Below, one piece after another: positions 48,665-58,449 of a DNA stretch of 64,000 nucleotides. Below the pieces are notes generated by a model, which was given only the letters and a program-made list of their open reading frames with translations, did no database searches and was not told the DNA's origin. Where the stretch lies: NCBI RefSeq assembly GCF_003123725.1, contig NZ_QETA01000007.1:124001-188000 (forward strand). Reading direction: 5' to 3'. The position numbers and the translations under genes are program-made. Within the stretch, counting starts at the first letter, position 1. Each line of letters starts with the position of its first letter. The stretch is from Corticimicrobacter populi (lineage in GTDB: Bacteria; Pseudomonadota; Gammaproteobacteria; Burkholderiales; Burkholderiaceae_B).

Positions 48665-50497
48665 TTATTCGACAGTGACACTCTTTGCAAGGTTCCGTGG
48701 TTTGTCCACATCGGTGCCTCGCGCGCAGGCCGTGTGATACGACAGCAATTGCAAAGGCACAGTATGCAGGATGGGGGACAGCATGCCGTAGTGTTCTGGC
48801 ATGCGGATCACGTGGGTACCTTCGGACGAGGCGATACGGCTATCGGCATCGGCAAACACATACAGGTCGCCGCCACGTGCGCGCACTTCCTGCATATTGG
48901 ACTTGAGCTTTTCCAGCAGGGCATCGTGCGGTGCCACCACCACCACCGGCATATGCTCGGTCACCAGGGCCAGCGGGCCATGCTTGAGTTCGCCGGCCGG
49001 GTAGGCCTCGGCATGGATGTAGCTGATTTCCTTGAGTTTGAGCGCGCCTTCGAGGGCGATCGGGTAGTGCATGCCGCGCCCCAGGAACAATGCATTCTCC
49101 TTGCCGGCAAAGCGCTCGGCCCAGGCAATGATCTGCGGCTCCAGGGCCAGCACCGCGCCAATCGCCGTCGGCAGGTGACGCAACGCCTTGATGTGCTGCG
49201 CCTCGGCCTCTTCGCTCAGCCTTCCCCGCACTTGCGCCAGGGACAGGGCCAGCATGAACAAGGCCGTCAACTGCGTGGTGAAGGCCTTGGTCGAAGCCAC
49301 CCCGATCTCGACACCGGCACGCGTGATGAAGTTGAGCGCGCACTCGCGCACCATGGCGCTGGTCGCCACGTTGCAGATCGTCAGGGTGTGCTGCATGCCA
49401 AGGCTGCGGGCATGCTTGAGCGCAGCCAGCGTATCAGCCGTTTCGCCCGACTGGGAAATGGTCACGACCAGGCTGTTGGGATTGGGCACGCTGTCGCGAT
49501 AGCGGTATTCGCTGGCGATTTCGACCGACACCGGCACCTGGGCGATGGATTCGATCCAGTACTTGGCAGTCAGGCCGGCGTAGTAGCTGGTGCCGCAGGC
49601 CAGCACGAGGACCGAATCCACCTGCTTGAAAATCTTGTAGGCCTGGTCGCCGAACAGTTCGGGGGTGATCGACTCGATGTCCTGCAGGGTATCGCCCACC
49701 GCACGCGGCTGTTCGAAGATTTCTTTCTGCATGAAGTGGCGATACGGTCCCAGGTCTGCAGCGCCGGTATGCACGTGCACCACATGGATTTCGCGCTCGA
49801 CGCGACGGCCCTCGGCATCGACGACCCAGACCCCGTTGAGCTGCAGATCGACCACGTCGCCTTCTTCAAGGTAGATGATGCGGTCCGTCGTGCCTGCCAG
49901 TGCCAGCGCATCCGACGCCAGGAAGTTCTCGCCCTCGCCGACGCCGACCACCAGCGGCGAGCCCTGGCGGGCTCCAACCACGCGGTGCGGCTCGTCGCGG
50001 CAGAACACGGCGATGGCATAGGCACCCTGCAGGCGACGCACGGCCTGCTGCACGGCCTCGAACAGATCCCCGGCATACAGGTGATCGACCAGATGCGCGA
50101 CCACCTCGGTGTCGGTCTGGCTGACGAAGGTATAGCCAATCTGGGTCAGTTCGGCGCGTAGCTCGTCATGGTTCTCGATGATGCCGTTGTGCACCAGCGC
50201 GATACGCGGCTCGTCCAGGTTCAGTCCGGAAAAGTGTGGGTGCGCATTCTGCGTGACGGGCGCGCCATGCGTAGCCCAGCGGGTATGGGCAATGCCGGTG
50301 AACCCGGCCAGGTGATCATGCTCGATCTGCTCGGCCAGTTCGGCCACGCGCTGCGTGCTGCGCGAACGGCGCAACTGCCCATCGGCATGCACGGCCACGC
50401 CGCAGGAATCATAGCCACGGTATTCGAGCCGTCGCAGACCTTCGACCAGCACAGGGGTGATATCACGTTGCGCCACGGCGCCAACAATGCCACACAT
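48665..50497 (-). CDS. glmS: Glutamine-fructose-6-phosphate aminotransferase
   Basis: 610 residues. Class II glutamine amidotransferase domain starts with the nucleophile Cys in [11 protein letters not shown]. Two SIS sugar-isomerase domains follow ([34 protein letters not shown]). The C-terminus [11 protein letters not shown] is the conserved tail forming part of the active site. It makes glucosamine-6-phosphate for cell-wall synthesis. No glmS ribozyme is seen upstream. A four-box Lrp-type array lies before it. Confidence 0.97.
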   Translation of the reverse strand: MCGIVGAVAQRDITPVLVEGLRRLEYRGYDSCGVAVHADGQLRRSRSTQRVAELAEQIEHDHLAGFTGIAHTRWATHGAPVTQNAHPHFSGLNLDEPRIALVHNGIIENHDELRAELTQIGYTFVSQTDTEVVAHLVDHLYAGDLFEAVQQAVRRLQGAYAIAVFCRDEPHRVVGARQGSPLVVGVGEGENFLASDALALAGTTDRIIYLEEGDVVDLQLNGVWVVDAEGRRVEREIHVVHVHTGAADLGPYRHFMQKEIFEQPRAVGDTLQDIESITPELFGDQAYKIFKQVDSVLVLACGTSYYAGLTAKYWIESIAQVPVSVEIASEYRYRDSVPNPNSLVVTISQSGETADTLAALKHARSLGMQHTLTICNVATSAMVRECALNFITRAGVEIGVASTKAFTTQLTALFMLALSLAQVRGRLSEEAEAQHIKALRHLPTAIGAVLALEPQIIAWAERFAGKENALFLGRGMHYPIALEGALKLKEISYIHAEAYPAGELKHGPLALVTEHMPVVVVAPHDALLEKLKSNMQEVRARGGDLYVFADADSRIASSEGTHVIRMPEHYGMLSPILHTVPLQLLSYHTACARGTDVDKPRNLAKSVTVE

Positions 50498-50569
50498 AGA
50501 ATCCGCTCCAGTAAAAAGGCTATCGCAGCCCGAATGAATTGAGATGGGTGCATTGTGCGGCAGCCATCG

Positions 50570-50673
50570 AGAAATATGATTTCTTTTTTTAATAAATATG
50601 GAAATTTAATTTCCACACATATTTGTCAGGAAATTTAATTTCCCATGTTTATTTTTTTAGAAATTTAATATCA
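50570..50673. promoter_or_regulatory. Four-box AT-rich operator array, Lrp-type
   Basis: Four related 15 bp dyads lie on one face of the helix: AGAAATATGATTTCT (centre 50577), GGAAATTTAATTTCC (50607), the same again (50636), and AGAAATTTAATATCA (50666). Centres are 30, 29 and 30 bp apart. It lies between divergent glmS (start 50497) and an Lrp-family gene (start 50779). Regular arrays of semi-palindromes of about this spacing fit wrapping around an Lrp octamer and suggest autoregulation. Confidence 0.75.
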
Positions 50674-50778
50674 TTAAAGCTGATTGAATACAGGATGCCC
50701 ACATCAGTATCCCCTGCATGCGCTCGCACAGCACAAGCCAGGTTCACACCTCCATACATAGCAGGCATCACGACCATC

Positions 50779-51285
50779 ATGACTGTTGCAGCATCCACAC
50801 GCATCGAGCTCGACGATACAGACCACCGCATCCTCGCGCTATTGCAGGAAAACAGCGCCCTGACCAATCAGGAGCTGGCCCACCTGAGTCATACCTCACC
50901 TGCCACCTGCCTGCGGCGTGTGCGACGGCTCGTCGAAACCGGCGTGATCGCACGCCAAGTCGCACTGCTCGACGCCAACCGCATCCGCCCCAGCCTGACC
51001 GCCATCGTCGAGATCACGCTCGACCAGCAGGCTGAGGAACAGCTGTCAGCATTCGAGAGCGCCTGCCAGGCCGAAGCCGCCATCCAGCAATGCTATCGCG
51101 TCTCACAGGGGCCGGATTTCGTGCTGATCATCGAGGTCACCGACATGCCGGCCTACCACGCACTGGCACATCGCTTCTTCACGGGGCAGAAAAATGTCCG
51201 CAACGTACGGACCTTCTTTTCCATCAACCGGGCCAAGTTCGATACCCGGATCGCCCTCACTCCGCCCGCATCCGCCACAGATTGA
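50779..51285 (+). CDS. Lrp/AsnC-family regulator
   Basis: 168 residues from the ATG at 50779; the frame is open further upstream but there crosses the operator array region. The N-terminal helix-turn-helix is ELDDTDHRILALLQENSALT followed by NQELAHLSHTSPATCLRRVRRL, and the C-terminal RAM/ligand domain ends [14 protein letters not shown]. Probably binds the array at 50570-50673. Its 3' end overlaps the convergent MFS gene by 29 bp. Confidence 0.9.
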   Translation: MTVAASTRIELDDTDHRILALLQENSALTNQELAHLSHTSPATCLRRVRRLVETGVIARQVALLDANRIRPSLTAIVEITLDQQAEEQLSAFESACQAEAAIQQCYRVSQGPDFVLIIEVTDMPAYHALAHRFFTGQKNVRNVRTFFSINRAKFDTRIALTPPASATD

Positions 51286-52591
51286 GTGCCACCGCTGCCG
51301 ACGCACACAGCAACGCCGCACACAGCCCCAGTATCGGTCCCTGCGTATCATGCAGACCAAACCCCACCGCCACACAGGCGGCCCCCACGCTCTGCCCGAA
51401 TACCCGGGTGGTCGCCTGCATGCCACCTGCCGCACCACTGCGCTCCAGTGGAGCCGACGACAGCATGGCCCGATTGTTGGGGGTCTGGAAAAAACCGAAA
51501 CCGATGCCGGTCAGCGTCATGGTCAGCATGATCCAGCCATTGCCGACGTCCTTCGGCAGGCCCAGCAACGTGGCCAGCCCGGCCACCATCACGGCGGCAC
51601 CGATGGCCGACAGCCGCGCAGCCGGTGCCCGGTCCGACAGCCATCCAGCCACCGGAGCCATCACTGCCGTCCCGATAGGCCAGGCTCCCATCAGCATGCC
51701 CAGCTCCAGATAATCGCGCCCCAATACCTTCAGAAAATAGAACGGCAGCGAAACAATGGTGGCCATCTGCGCCGCAAACATGAATGCCGAGGCACTGACC
51801 GCAAACCCAATGGCCGGGATATGCAGCAGGTCCACGGGTGCCAGTGGTGCCGCCTGACGACGCGAGCGCACATACAGCAAGCGGCCCGGCAAGACAGCCA
51901 GGGCCATCATCGCCAGCGCCCGCAGCGGATGACTAGCCAGATGATCCAACCCCACCACGAACAACCCGAACATCAGCATGCTGAGCAGGGCACTGGCCAT
52001 GTCGAAGCGCGCACGCACAGTCGGCACTTCCGGCAACTTGCGCACACCGGCCAGGGCCAGCAGGCCGATCGGCAGGCTCAACAACAGAATCCAGCGCCAG
52101 GAGCCTGCTGCCAGGATCGTCGAACCGATCGACGGCCCCAGCACCGCAGTCATGCCGACCGTCATGGCGTTCCAGCTGATACCGCGCCCCAGCATTTCGC
52201 GGGGATAGATGGCTCGCACCAGCCCCCCGAACAGACACATCAGGCTGGCCGCGCCCACTCCCTGGCCCATGCGCGCCGCAATCAGCCAGGGCAGCGAGGT
52301 CGACAGCGCCCCCAGTGCCGCCGACGCCAGGAACAGGCTCATGCCGCACACGAACATGCGTCTGAACCCAACCCGCTCGGCCACGGCAGCCAAAGGCAAC
52401 AACAGCGACAGTACGGTCAGGCTGTAGGCATTGACGATCCAGACCACCGATGCCGGCTGCACGCCGAACTCGTCGGAAATCGCAGGCAGCGCCACATTGA
52501 GGCTGCTGGCGTCAAGCACCGTCAGGCCGATGCCCAGCAACAGCACCACCGCCGCCCACAGGCGGCGGGGCATCGGCAAGCCGTCGGTCAC
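51257..52591 (-). CDS. MFS transporter, DHA2 (drug:proton antiporter)-like
   Basis: 444 residues, about 13-14 hydrophobic segments. Family features are [22 protein letters not shown] (motif D1 region) and [14 protein letters not shown] (motif A). It resembles SmvA/QacA-type exporters, so drug or toxic-compound export is likely. The ATG at 52591 overlaps the glmU stop (ATGA), an unusual coupling of an exporter to a cell-wall gene. The 3' end overlaps the Lrp gene. Confidence 0.85.
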   Translation of the reverse strand: MTDGLPMPRRLWAAVVLLLGIGLTVLDASSLNVALPAISDEFGVQPASVVWIVNAYSLTVLSLLLPLAAVAERVGFRRMFVCGMSLFLASAALGALSTSLPWLIAARMGQGVGAASLMCLFGGLVRAIYPREMLGRGISWNAMTVGMTAVLGPSIGSTILAAGSWRWILLLSLPIGLLALAGVRKLPEVPTVRARFDMASALLSMLMFGLFVVGLDHLASHPLRALAMMALAVLPGRLLYVRSRRQAAPLAPVDLLHIPAIGFAVSASAFMFAAQMATIVSLPFYFLKVLGRDYLELGMLMGAWPIGTAVMAPVAGWLSDRAPAARLSAIGAAVMVAGLATLLGLPKDVGNGWIMLTMTLTGIGFGFFQTPNNRAMLSSAPLERSGAAGGMQATTRVFGQSVGAACVAVGFGLHDTQGPILGLCAALLCASAAVALNLWRMRAE

Positions 52592-53961
52592 GACGTGCGC
52601 ACGGGCCGTTCCCAGCCTTCAATGCTGGTCTGCCGGGTACGCGATACCGTCAGTTGACCCGCCGGCGCATCGCGCGTCAGCGTCGTACCTGCGCCGATCG
52701 TGGCACCGGCACCGACCGTGATCGGTGCCACCAGTTGGGAATCTGAACCGATGAAGGCATCATCCTCGATCACAGTCTTGTGCTTGTTGACACCATCGTA
52801 ATTGCAGGTGATCGTGCCGGCACCGATATTGACGCGGGCCCCCACTTCGGCATCGCCGACATAGGACAGGTGGTTCGCCTTGGAACCCTTGCCGATACGG
52901 GCATTCTTGACCTCGACGAAGTTGCCGACATGGCTGTCCTCGCCCAGCTCGGCTCCGGGCCGCAGACGGGCATAGGGACCAATCTTCGCACCCTGCGCCG
53001 CTGTGGCGCGCTCAAGATGACTGTACGCCTCGACGCGCACCCCCTCGCCGAGGGTCACATCGCGCAGCACGCAGTGGGGACCGACATGCACACCATCGGC
53101 CAGTTCGACACGGCCTTCGAACACGCAACCCACATCGATGAACACGTCCCTGCCACACAGCAACTCACCGCGCACATCGAAACGGGCCGGATCGGCCAGT
53201 GTCACGCCAGCCTCGAGCTGGCGACGCGCCTGTTCCTGCTGCCAGGCGCGCTCCAGGGCAGCCTGCTGGGCACGGCTGTTGACACCCAGGGTTTCCCAAC
53301 CCGCAGCGGGTTGCGCAGCCTGCACCGACACACCGCTTTCCACGGCCATGCCGACGACATCCGTCAGGTAGTACTCCTGCTGCGCGTTGTCATTATCCAG
53401 AGACGCCAGCCAACCGATCAGCGCCTTGGTTGGTGCTGCCAGGATACCGGTATTGACCTCGCGGATGGCCTGCTCGGCCTCTGACGCATCCTTGTGCTCG
53501 ACGATGCGCTGGATGGCCCCGGCAGCATCGCGCACGATGCGTCCATAGCCCGTCGCATCGGCCAACGTTTCGGTCAGCAGGGCCAGCCCCTGGCCACGTG
53601 CAGCCAGGAGACGCCGCAGCGTTTCCGGCTGCACCAGGGGAACATCGCCATACAGCACCAGGGTAGCGTCATCCGGGCCATCGCCGCCCAACAGCTCCGG
53701 CACCGCCTGGCGCACGGCATCACCCGTGCCCTGTTGAGGTTCCTGCAGCACAAAGCGGATCCCGGGCCAGTCGGCATAGGCCTGCCGGACCTGCTCGCCG
53801 CCATGGCCGATCACGACCACCACGCGCGCCGGCTCGAGCGCAGCAGCACTGGCCAGCACATGACCCAGCATGGGACGGCCGGCGATGGGATGCAGCACCT
53901 TGGGCAAATCGGACTGCATGCGCTTGCCGCGTCCGGCAGCCAGGATGACGATATTCAACAT
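52588..53961 (-). CDS. glmU: Bifunctional GlmU: GlcN-1-P acetyltransferase / GlcNAc-1-P uridyltransferase
   Basis: 457 residues. The N-terminal nucleotidyltransferase starts [20 protein letters not shown]. The C-terminal left-handed beta-helix has [20 protein letters not shown] and [20 protein letters not shown]. It makes UDP-GlcNAc from glucosamine-1-phosphate. Together with glmS it covers two steps of the same pathway, with an Lrp gene and an exporter between them. Confidence 0.97.
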   Translation of the reverse strand: MLNIVILAAGRGKRMQSDLPKVLHPIAGRPMLGHVLASAAALEPARVVVVIGHGGEQVRQAYADWPGIRFVLQEPQQGTGDAVRQAVPELLGGDGPDDATLVLYGDVPLVQPETLRRLLAARGQGLALLTETLADATGYGRIVRDAAGAIQRIVEHKDASEAEQAIREVNTGILAAPTKALIGWLASLDNDNAQQEYYLTDVVGMAVESGVSVQAAQPAAGWETLGVNSRAQQAALERAWQQEQARRQLEAGVTLADPARFDVRGELLCGRDVFIDVGCVFEGRVELADGVHVGPHCVLRDVTLGEGVRVEAYSHLERATAAQGAKIGPYARLRPGAELGEDSHVGNFVEVKNARIGKGSKANHLSYVGDAEVGARVNIGAGTITCNYDGVNKHKTVIEDDAFIGSDSQLVAPITVGAGATIGAGTTLTRDAPAGQLTVSRTRQTSIEGWERPVRTS

Positions 53962-54031
53962 GGGTCATATCCCCGAGGTTTGAGATATGCATATTGTGTC
54001 ATGCCGCCCCTGGCCCCGCCATGTGCGGTCG

Positions 54032-54781
54032 TTACTTTTTATCTGCTGCCACCTTGCTGGCCGCAGGCTTGCGGGCGGCAGTTTTTCTTGCGACCGGTTT
54101 GCGTGCGGCAGGCGTGCTGGTCGCCGTTTTCTTGACAGCCGTCGCTTTCCGGGCAGTTGCCGTTTTTTTCCTCGCTCCGACAGTCTTTTCCGCCGAGGCA
54201 GGAGCCGAAGCCGGCGTAGCGGAGGCCGCAGGCGCGACAACCGCATCACTGACTCGCACCATGTCCAGGATCTGGGTGAACTGTGTATTGAGGGTATCCC
54301 ACCAGGCCTGCGACGATTGCCCGAACGCCGCCGAAACAGCCTGGGCCGCCTCGCTTGCCGTGCCCGTCGCCGACTTTGAAGCATCAGCTTCGCCGGCGGT
54401 GCCATTCTTGCCAGCGGCAGCCTGCGCTTGGCTGCGTTCTGCCGCCTGCCCTGTGGTCCGTGCCGCAGCCAGCAGACCATCAGAAAATCCCTGCAGGGCA
54501 GCCATCGTGGCACGCTGCACCTCCAGGCTCTGGATGGTATTGCTCAGCATGGACAGATTGAACTGCAACCAGCCCTGCACCGTCTTGAGTTCCGTGATGC
54601 GACGATCCAGCTCCTGAGGATCCAGCCCTGCTGCCAACGGCAGCCCACTGGCCAGGCCCTGTGGCCCGGCCAGGCCGCCCCAGGCCTGCTGCATCATGTC
54701 CATGCCCGACAGCAGAGGGTTGTTCCCCATGCTCCCCAGGCCGCCCGGTATTGCAAATGGATTGAAAGAATCTGCTGCCAT
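54032..54781 (-). CDS. phaM: PhaM-type polyhydroxyalkanoate granule protein
   Basis: 249 residues from ATG 54781. The N-terminus MAADSFNPFAIPG and the helical block LDRRITELKTVQGWLQFNLS match PhaM-family proteins. The C-terminal ~55 residues are a Lys/Ala/Pro-rich histone-H1-like tail (repeats such as ARKPVARKTAARKPAA). PhaM activates PHA synthase and ties granules to the nucleoid through the basic tail. It implies that the organism makes PHA, though no pha synthesis genes lie in this window. Confidence 0.82.
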   Translation of the reverse strand: MAADSFNPFAIPGGLGSMGNNPLLSGMDMMQQAWGGLAGPQGLASGLPLAAGLDPQELDRRITELKTVQGWLQFNLSMLSNTIQSLEVQRATMAALQGFSDGLLAAARTTGQAAERSQAQAAAGKNGTAGEADASKSATGTASEAAQAVSAAFGQSSQAWWDTLNTQFTQILDMVRVSDAVVAPAASATPASAPASAEKTVGARKKTATARKATAVKKTATSTPAARKPVARKTAARKPAASKVAADKK

Positions 54782-54895
54782 GACTGCCTCCACACAAAGA
54801 TACAAATTGATTGGAAAGATACAGGATTTCCTGAAACTTTCGCCACCAGGCAAGGACTAACCCTTGGATGCTGCATGAATATCATCAGTTTTCCT

Positions 54896-54974
54896 GCCCG
54901 TCTCGGCTTCTCCTCCTTCCCCTCCCAAATAGAGACGGGCATTCCGGACACCTCCTGCAGGTGTCCTTTTTTTT
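54896..54974 (+). ncRNA. Candidate sRNA or Nudix-gene leader with CU-rich loops and a terminator
   Basis: A stem GCCCGTCTC (54896-54904) / GAGACGGGC (54932-54940) displays a 27 nt loop rich in CU (TCTCCTCCTTCCCCTCCC within 54909-54926). An intrinsic terminator follows at once. Both loops contain CCUCC, the complement of Shine-Dalgarno sequences. No protein gene on the plus strand precedes it. The 5' end and promoter are not resolved. It may be a free sRNA or an attenuated 5' leader of the gene at 55004. Confidence 0.55.
54946..54974 (+). terminator. Strong intrinsic terminator 30 bp before the Nudix gene
   Basis: GGACACCT (54946-54953) and AGGTGTCC (54959-54966) form an 8 bp perfect stem with loop CCTGC, followed by eight T (54967-54974). 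It is oriented on the plus strand, with no plus-strand protein gene before it. Confidence 0.85.
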
Positions 54975-55003
54975 GCTCAAGACCCTGCACGCTAAAATAG
55001 CGC

Positions 55004-55843
55004 ATGCTCATGATACCCGCCCCTGTGCTGCCCGCAGCTGCCATCGAAACCCTGCAACGCCTGCAGCAACGCTACCAACAGCAGTCGGCATCCAGCCCCG
55101 TGCCTGCAAGCCGGCCACTGCGGATCGCCGGCAGGCTATGCGGCTGGCTCGATCCGGCAGCACAGGCCGCCCTGGCCGACAACCCTGTCTGCGTGCGCCA
55201 TGACGACGGCCTGGAACTGTTTCATGACATTCCACCCGGCCCGGCACTGGATGCAGCATTGGCAGCGTTGGCGCTGAAACTGCGCGATGCTGGCTGCCTG
55301 CGCACCTGGCGCGACGAAACGCTGCCCGTCACCGACGCGTCAGGCCAGGTCTTTGCAGCCTTGGAGCGTGGTGCGGTACGGCCATTCGGACTGCTGACAT
55401 TCGCCTTGCATCTCAATGCATGGACGCCTGAAGGCAATCTCTGGATCGCACAGCGCGCCCTGACCAAATCCACCGACCCCGGCATGTGGGATACCCTGGT
55501 CGGCGGCCTGGCCGCCTATGGCGAAAGCATGGAAACGGCGCTGCTGCGCGAAAGCGCCGAAGAAGCCGGGCTAGCGCCTGCAGACCTGAACTCGCGCAGC
55601 CCACTGCGCACCATCTGGCGTGTGCGCAGCCGTCTGCCGGAAGGCTATCAGCTTGAAGACATCATCGTCAGCGATTGCATCCTGTCGCCGGACGTGCGGC
55701 CTGCCAACCAGGACGGCGAAGTCATGGCCATCCGAACGGCATCTCCCCTCGAAGTCACCGCCATGCTGGAAGCGGGAGACTTCACGCAGGAAGCAGCGCT
55801 GGTATTGGTCGAGGGATTGCTGCACTACAGCCAGGCCACCTGA
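55004..55843 (+). CDS. Nudix hydrolase with N-terminal DUF4743-like domain
   Basis: 279 residues. The C-terminal half has the complete Nudix box GLAAYGESMETALLRESAEEAGL (given as G-x5-E-x7-R-E-S-x-E-E-A-G-L, residues about 168-190). The N-terminal ~120 residues match the DUF4743 type found with thiamine-pyrophosphokinase-like Nudix proteins. Expected to hydrolyse a nucleoside diphosphate-linked or thiamine-diphosphate-like substrate; not assignable. A terminator lies just before the gene, so expression may depend on read-through or on a promoter at 54975-55003. Confidence 0.85.
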   Translation: MLMIPAPVLPAAAIETLQRLQQRYQQQSASSPVPASRPLRIAGRLCGWLDPAAQAALADNPVCVRHDDGLELFHDIPPGPALDAALAALALKLRDAGCLRTWRDETLPVTDASGQVFAALERGAVRPFGLLTFALHLNAWTPEGNLWIAQRALTKSTDPGMWDTLVGGLAAYGESMETALLRESAEEAGLAPADLNSRSPLRTIWRVRSRLPEGYQLEDIIVSDCILSPDVRPANQDGEVMAIRTASPLEVTAMLEAGDFTQEAALVLVEGLLHYSQAT

Positions 55844-55917
55844 CCGCCATTGCACGCTGCTGCACGGTCAGACGCCTTCTACTCAATGCATCGCGGCACG
55901 ATCTGGTACCCGAGCCG

Positions 55918-56241
55918 TCACAGCAACAGCAAGCCCCCCACCGGCAGCAACAGCAGCGCCGGCCACAGTTGCCGACGCACGACACGGTCGCGCAACCAGT
56001 CAAGATCCGTATGCCCACGGCGCAGTGCCAGGATACCTGCGTTGAGTACGAGACAGATGAGATTGCCGATACCCAGAACAATCAGCGGTTCCAGGATACC
56101 GACGCTATTCAGGATGAGGCCACCCGACCCGTCAAACAGGACAAGCAGCAGCAACAGCCCGCCAAGGAGCACGGCTGCAATGGCCACTATCACAGACAGC
56201 GCACCAAGAAGTTGTACGAGAGCACTGATCAACCATTCCAT
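55918..56241 (-). CDS. Small membrane protein of unknown function
   Basis: 107 residues from ATG 56241 (MEWLISALVQLLGALSVIV). Three hydrophobic segments (about 5-35, 45-67 and 90-107) and a polar loop RRGHTDLDWLRDRVVRRQ. I recognise no family. It ends on a Leu-rich stretch. Convergent with the Nudix gene. Confidence 0.55.
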   Translation of the reverse strand: MEWLISALVQLLGALSVIVAIAAVLLGGLLLLLVLFDGSGGLILNSVGILEPLIVLGIGNLICLVLNAGILALRRGHTDLDWLRDRVVRRQLWPALLLLPVGGLLLL

Positions 56242-56321
56242 CGGCCCAGTGTAGCAGGGACTTTGCCGCACTTGGCCGTGCCGCATCATTCCGTTATGGT
56301 GACGTTTTACAGGGAAACAAC

Positions 56322-56705
56322 ATGGCAGACAAAGCACGACATCAGGCACGGCGCGAGCAACTGGCAATCCTGTACGGTGATCCCCTGCAAGACGGCGAAA
56401 AACCGATCGAACCGAGTGCTTTGCATACCATTACGCTGATGATGTCGATGGCATACGCGCTGGATCAATGCGAAGGAGCCACAACCGGACGGCTGGAGCA
56501 TGCCCGAACACTGGGGTTGCAATTGCTGCTGGAGGGTGGCGAGTCGCAAGTCGAGGCACAGGCCATGCTGGACATTGCCATCAACGCCATTCAGGCCGAA
56601 ACACGCAAACACGCCGCAGCCCCCGCCGATCCCCTCGTTTGCCAGACCTGGCTGGCATTGCTGGAGGAAGAGGTCGAATATATACGCACCCTCGTGCGCG
56701 CATGA
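56322..56705 (+). CDS. Hypothetical helical protein
   Basis: 127 residues, soluble, mostly helical by composition (QARREQLAILYGDPLQDGE, EAQAMLDIAINAIQAETRKH). No signal peptide, membrane segment or motif recognised. It lies between two minus-strand membrane-protein genes, divergent from the one at 55918 and convergent with the one at 56718. Confidence 0.6.
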   Translation: MADKARHQARREQLAILYGDPLQDGEKPIEPSALHTITLMMSMAYALDQCEGATTGRLEHARTLGLQLLLEGGESQVEAQAMLDIAINAIQAETRKHAAAPADPLVCQTWLALLEEEVEYIRTLVRA

Positions 56706-56717
56706 CGTGCGAGCGGC

Positions 56718-57437
56718 TCAGTACCGAAAGACCCAGGGTGTCATGGGGTGGAACCTCGACGTGGCATCAGGGGTGCCACGCAAGTATTGTCGTGTCAGCC
56801 GAGGCAAATTGACCCGACTGGGATTCGGCAGCCCCAACGCCAGAAACAGTCGACTGGACATCACGGCGTAGGGATACACGCGCCACGCAACCAGGCCAAC
56901 GACCAACATCAGCATCGTGCCCGTAACCAGACTGGATGTCAGCCACCAGAACCAGTCCATCGGCATGCCGTGGATGATATCCATCACCATGGCAAACAGG
57001 AAAGACCCCAGCAGGCACGCCGATCCCCAGCCCAGCAGCAACATTTTCAGGAAAGCCCGATGTCCACGGCCGCTGTGCGGCGGCATCCAGATGGTTCGAT
57101 CCAATGGTCGGGCAACGGCCCGGGCAACCCAAGTGTCACCCTGACGCTGCCCCAGCACAATCACTTCATCCTCGTCGAGGAACCCGACGTTGCCAAGAAA
57201 GCCGGTCACCGGATACGGCCCTACCCGGCATTGAAAAGTCATGATGGGATCGGTTGCATCGCCCTGACTGGCTGCCGCACTCGCCGCAGCACCCGCCAGC
57301 CCTTCCAGGGCAAGCCCGGTCGCCGCGACCGCACCGACGTCACGATCCCCCTGCCGCCAGACAAAATCCTGGCGACCTGTCATCGTGCTCAGTTCCGATA
57401 CTTTGCCAACCAGGCGTTCATAGGGGACGCTGCTCAT
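56718..57437 (-). CDS. Membrane protein resembling the 'putative T6SS effector' family
   Basis: 239 residues. N-terminal ~120 residues are soluble and include an Ala/Gly-rich stretch (GLALEGLAGAAASAAASQG), a beta-rich part (FLDEDEVIVLGQRQGDTWVA) and the block ARPLDRTIWMPPHSGRG. Two long hydrophobic segments follow (about 130-152 and 162-190). The ARP-x-DR...PH-x-GRG signature is similar, from memory, to proteins that databases label 'putative type VI secretion system effector'. No T6SS genes are near, so that label should not be read as function. Confidence 0.5.
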   Translation of the reverse strand: MSSVPYERLVGKVSELSTMTGRQDFVWRQGDRDVGAVAATGLALEGLAGAAASAAASQGDATDPIMTFQCRVGPYPVTGFLGNVGFLDEDEVIVLGQRQGDTWVARAVARPLDRTIWMPPHSGRGHRAFLKMLLLGWGSACLLGSFLFAMVMDIIHGMPMDWFWWLTSSLVTGTMLMLVVGLVAWRVYPYAVMSSRLFLALGLPNPSRVNLPRLTRQYLRGTPDATSRFHPMTPWVFRY

Positions 57438-57512
57438 GCCGGATAATGAATTCGAGGGCGCAGATTACTGCGGGTCATGCACGGCCAAGGCACCACACAA
57501 TATGCTGCGTCG

Positions 57513-58403
57513 TCAGGCAGCCAGGGCCACCCGCATTTTTTTCATCGCAGCCGCCTCGATCTGGCGGATGCGCTCTGCCGACACACCATACTGCTGTGCC
57601 AGGTCCTGCAGGGTCGGGCCGCTTTCGTCACCCAGCCAGCGGGATTCGACGATATGGCGGGCACGCGGATCGAGCACATCCAGGGCACGCTTGAGTCCGG
57701 TGCTCTGCAGTTCATCATGCGCCTGCCGCTCCAGCACCTGACTGGGCTCCTGCTCGCCTTCGTCGGACAGCCAGGCCACAGGTGCAAAGCGATGATCATC
57801 GTCCGCATCGACCGGTGCTTCGAGCGCGACCTCATGGCCATACATGCGCACTTCCATCTCGGCGACATCTTCAGGCCGAACATTGAGCTTGTCGGCAATG
57901 CCCTGCACCGCCTCGGGATCCAGCGTACGGCCGTCGGGCCGCATGCTGCGCAGGTTGAAGAACAGCTTGCGCTGTGCCTTGGTGGTGGCGACCTTGACCA
58001 GCCGCCAGTTGCGGACGATGAATTCGTGGATTTCGGCCTTGATCCAGTGCACGGCAAACGACACCAGCCGCACACCGCGTGCCGGGTCGAAACGCTTGAC
58101 GGCTTTCATCAGGCCGATATTGCCTTCCTGCACCAGATCGCCATGCGGCAGGCCATAGCCCATGTACTGGCGCGCGATGGACACGACCAGTCGCAGGTGC
58201 GAAAGCACCAGTTGGCGCGCAGCCTCGAGATCACCCTCGTCGCGCAGGCGCTGCGCAAGCGTGGTCTCCTGCTCGGCACTCAGCACCGGCAGTCGGTTGA
58301 CAGTAGCAATATAGGCATCCAGCGAACCCAGTGCGCCCGGATTGGCAACCGCTGCCGCCAGGGCATTGCCTGACAGGGCCAGCGGCTGGTTTGCGTGTTT
58401 CAT
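57513..58403 (-). CDS. rpoH: RNA polymerase heat-shock sigma factor (sigma-32)
   Basis: 296 residues from ATG 58403. Region 2 is LVLSHLRLVVSIARQYMGYG with GDLVQEGNIGLMKAVKRFDP and the RpoH-diagnostic QRKLFFNLRSMR. Region 4 is LQDLAQQYGVSAERIRQIEAAAMKKMR. It directs transcription of chaperone and protease genes. A perfect CIRCE element 47 bp upstream implies repression by HrcA in addition to the usual post-transcriptional control. Confidence 0.97.
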   Translation of the reverse strand: MKHANQPLALSGNALAAAVANPGALGSLDAYIATVNRLPVLSAEQETTLAQRLRDEGDLEAARQLVLSHLRLVVSIARQYMGYGLPHGDLVQEGNIGLMKAVKRFDPARGVRLVSFAVHWIKAEIHEFIVRNWRLVKVATTKAQRKLFFNLRSMRPDGRTLDPEAVQGIADKLNVRPEDVAEMEVRMYGHEVALEAPVDADDDHRFAPVAWLSDEGEQEPSQVLERQAHDELQSTGLKRALDVLDPRARHIVESRWLGDESGPTLQDLAQQYGVSAERIRQIEAAAMKKMRVALAA

Positions 58404-58449
58404 GGAGGCAGTCTCCTGAAAGCGATCGTTGATCGACAAGGTATTTATA

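Noticed and set aside
50570-50673. Short regular repeats as a CRISPR or replication iteron array
   Set aside because: Units are 15 bp dyads with 14-15 bp spacers that are themselves AT-rich, next to an Lrp gene. No cas or rep genes are present.
54841-55003. TPP riboswitch before the Nudix gene
   Set aside because: The conserved TPP-aptamer segments are not present, despite the thiamine-linked DUF4743-type domain. Only a CU-rich stem and a terminator are visible.
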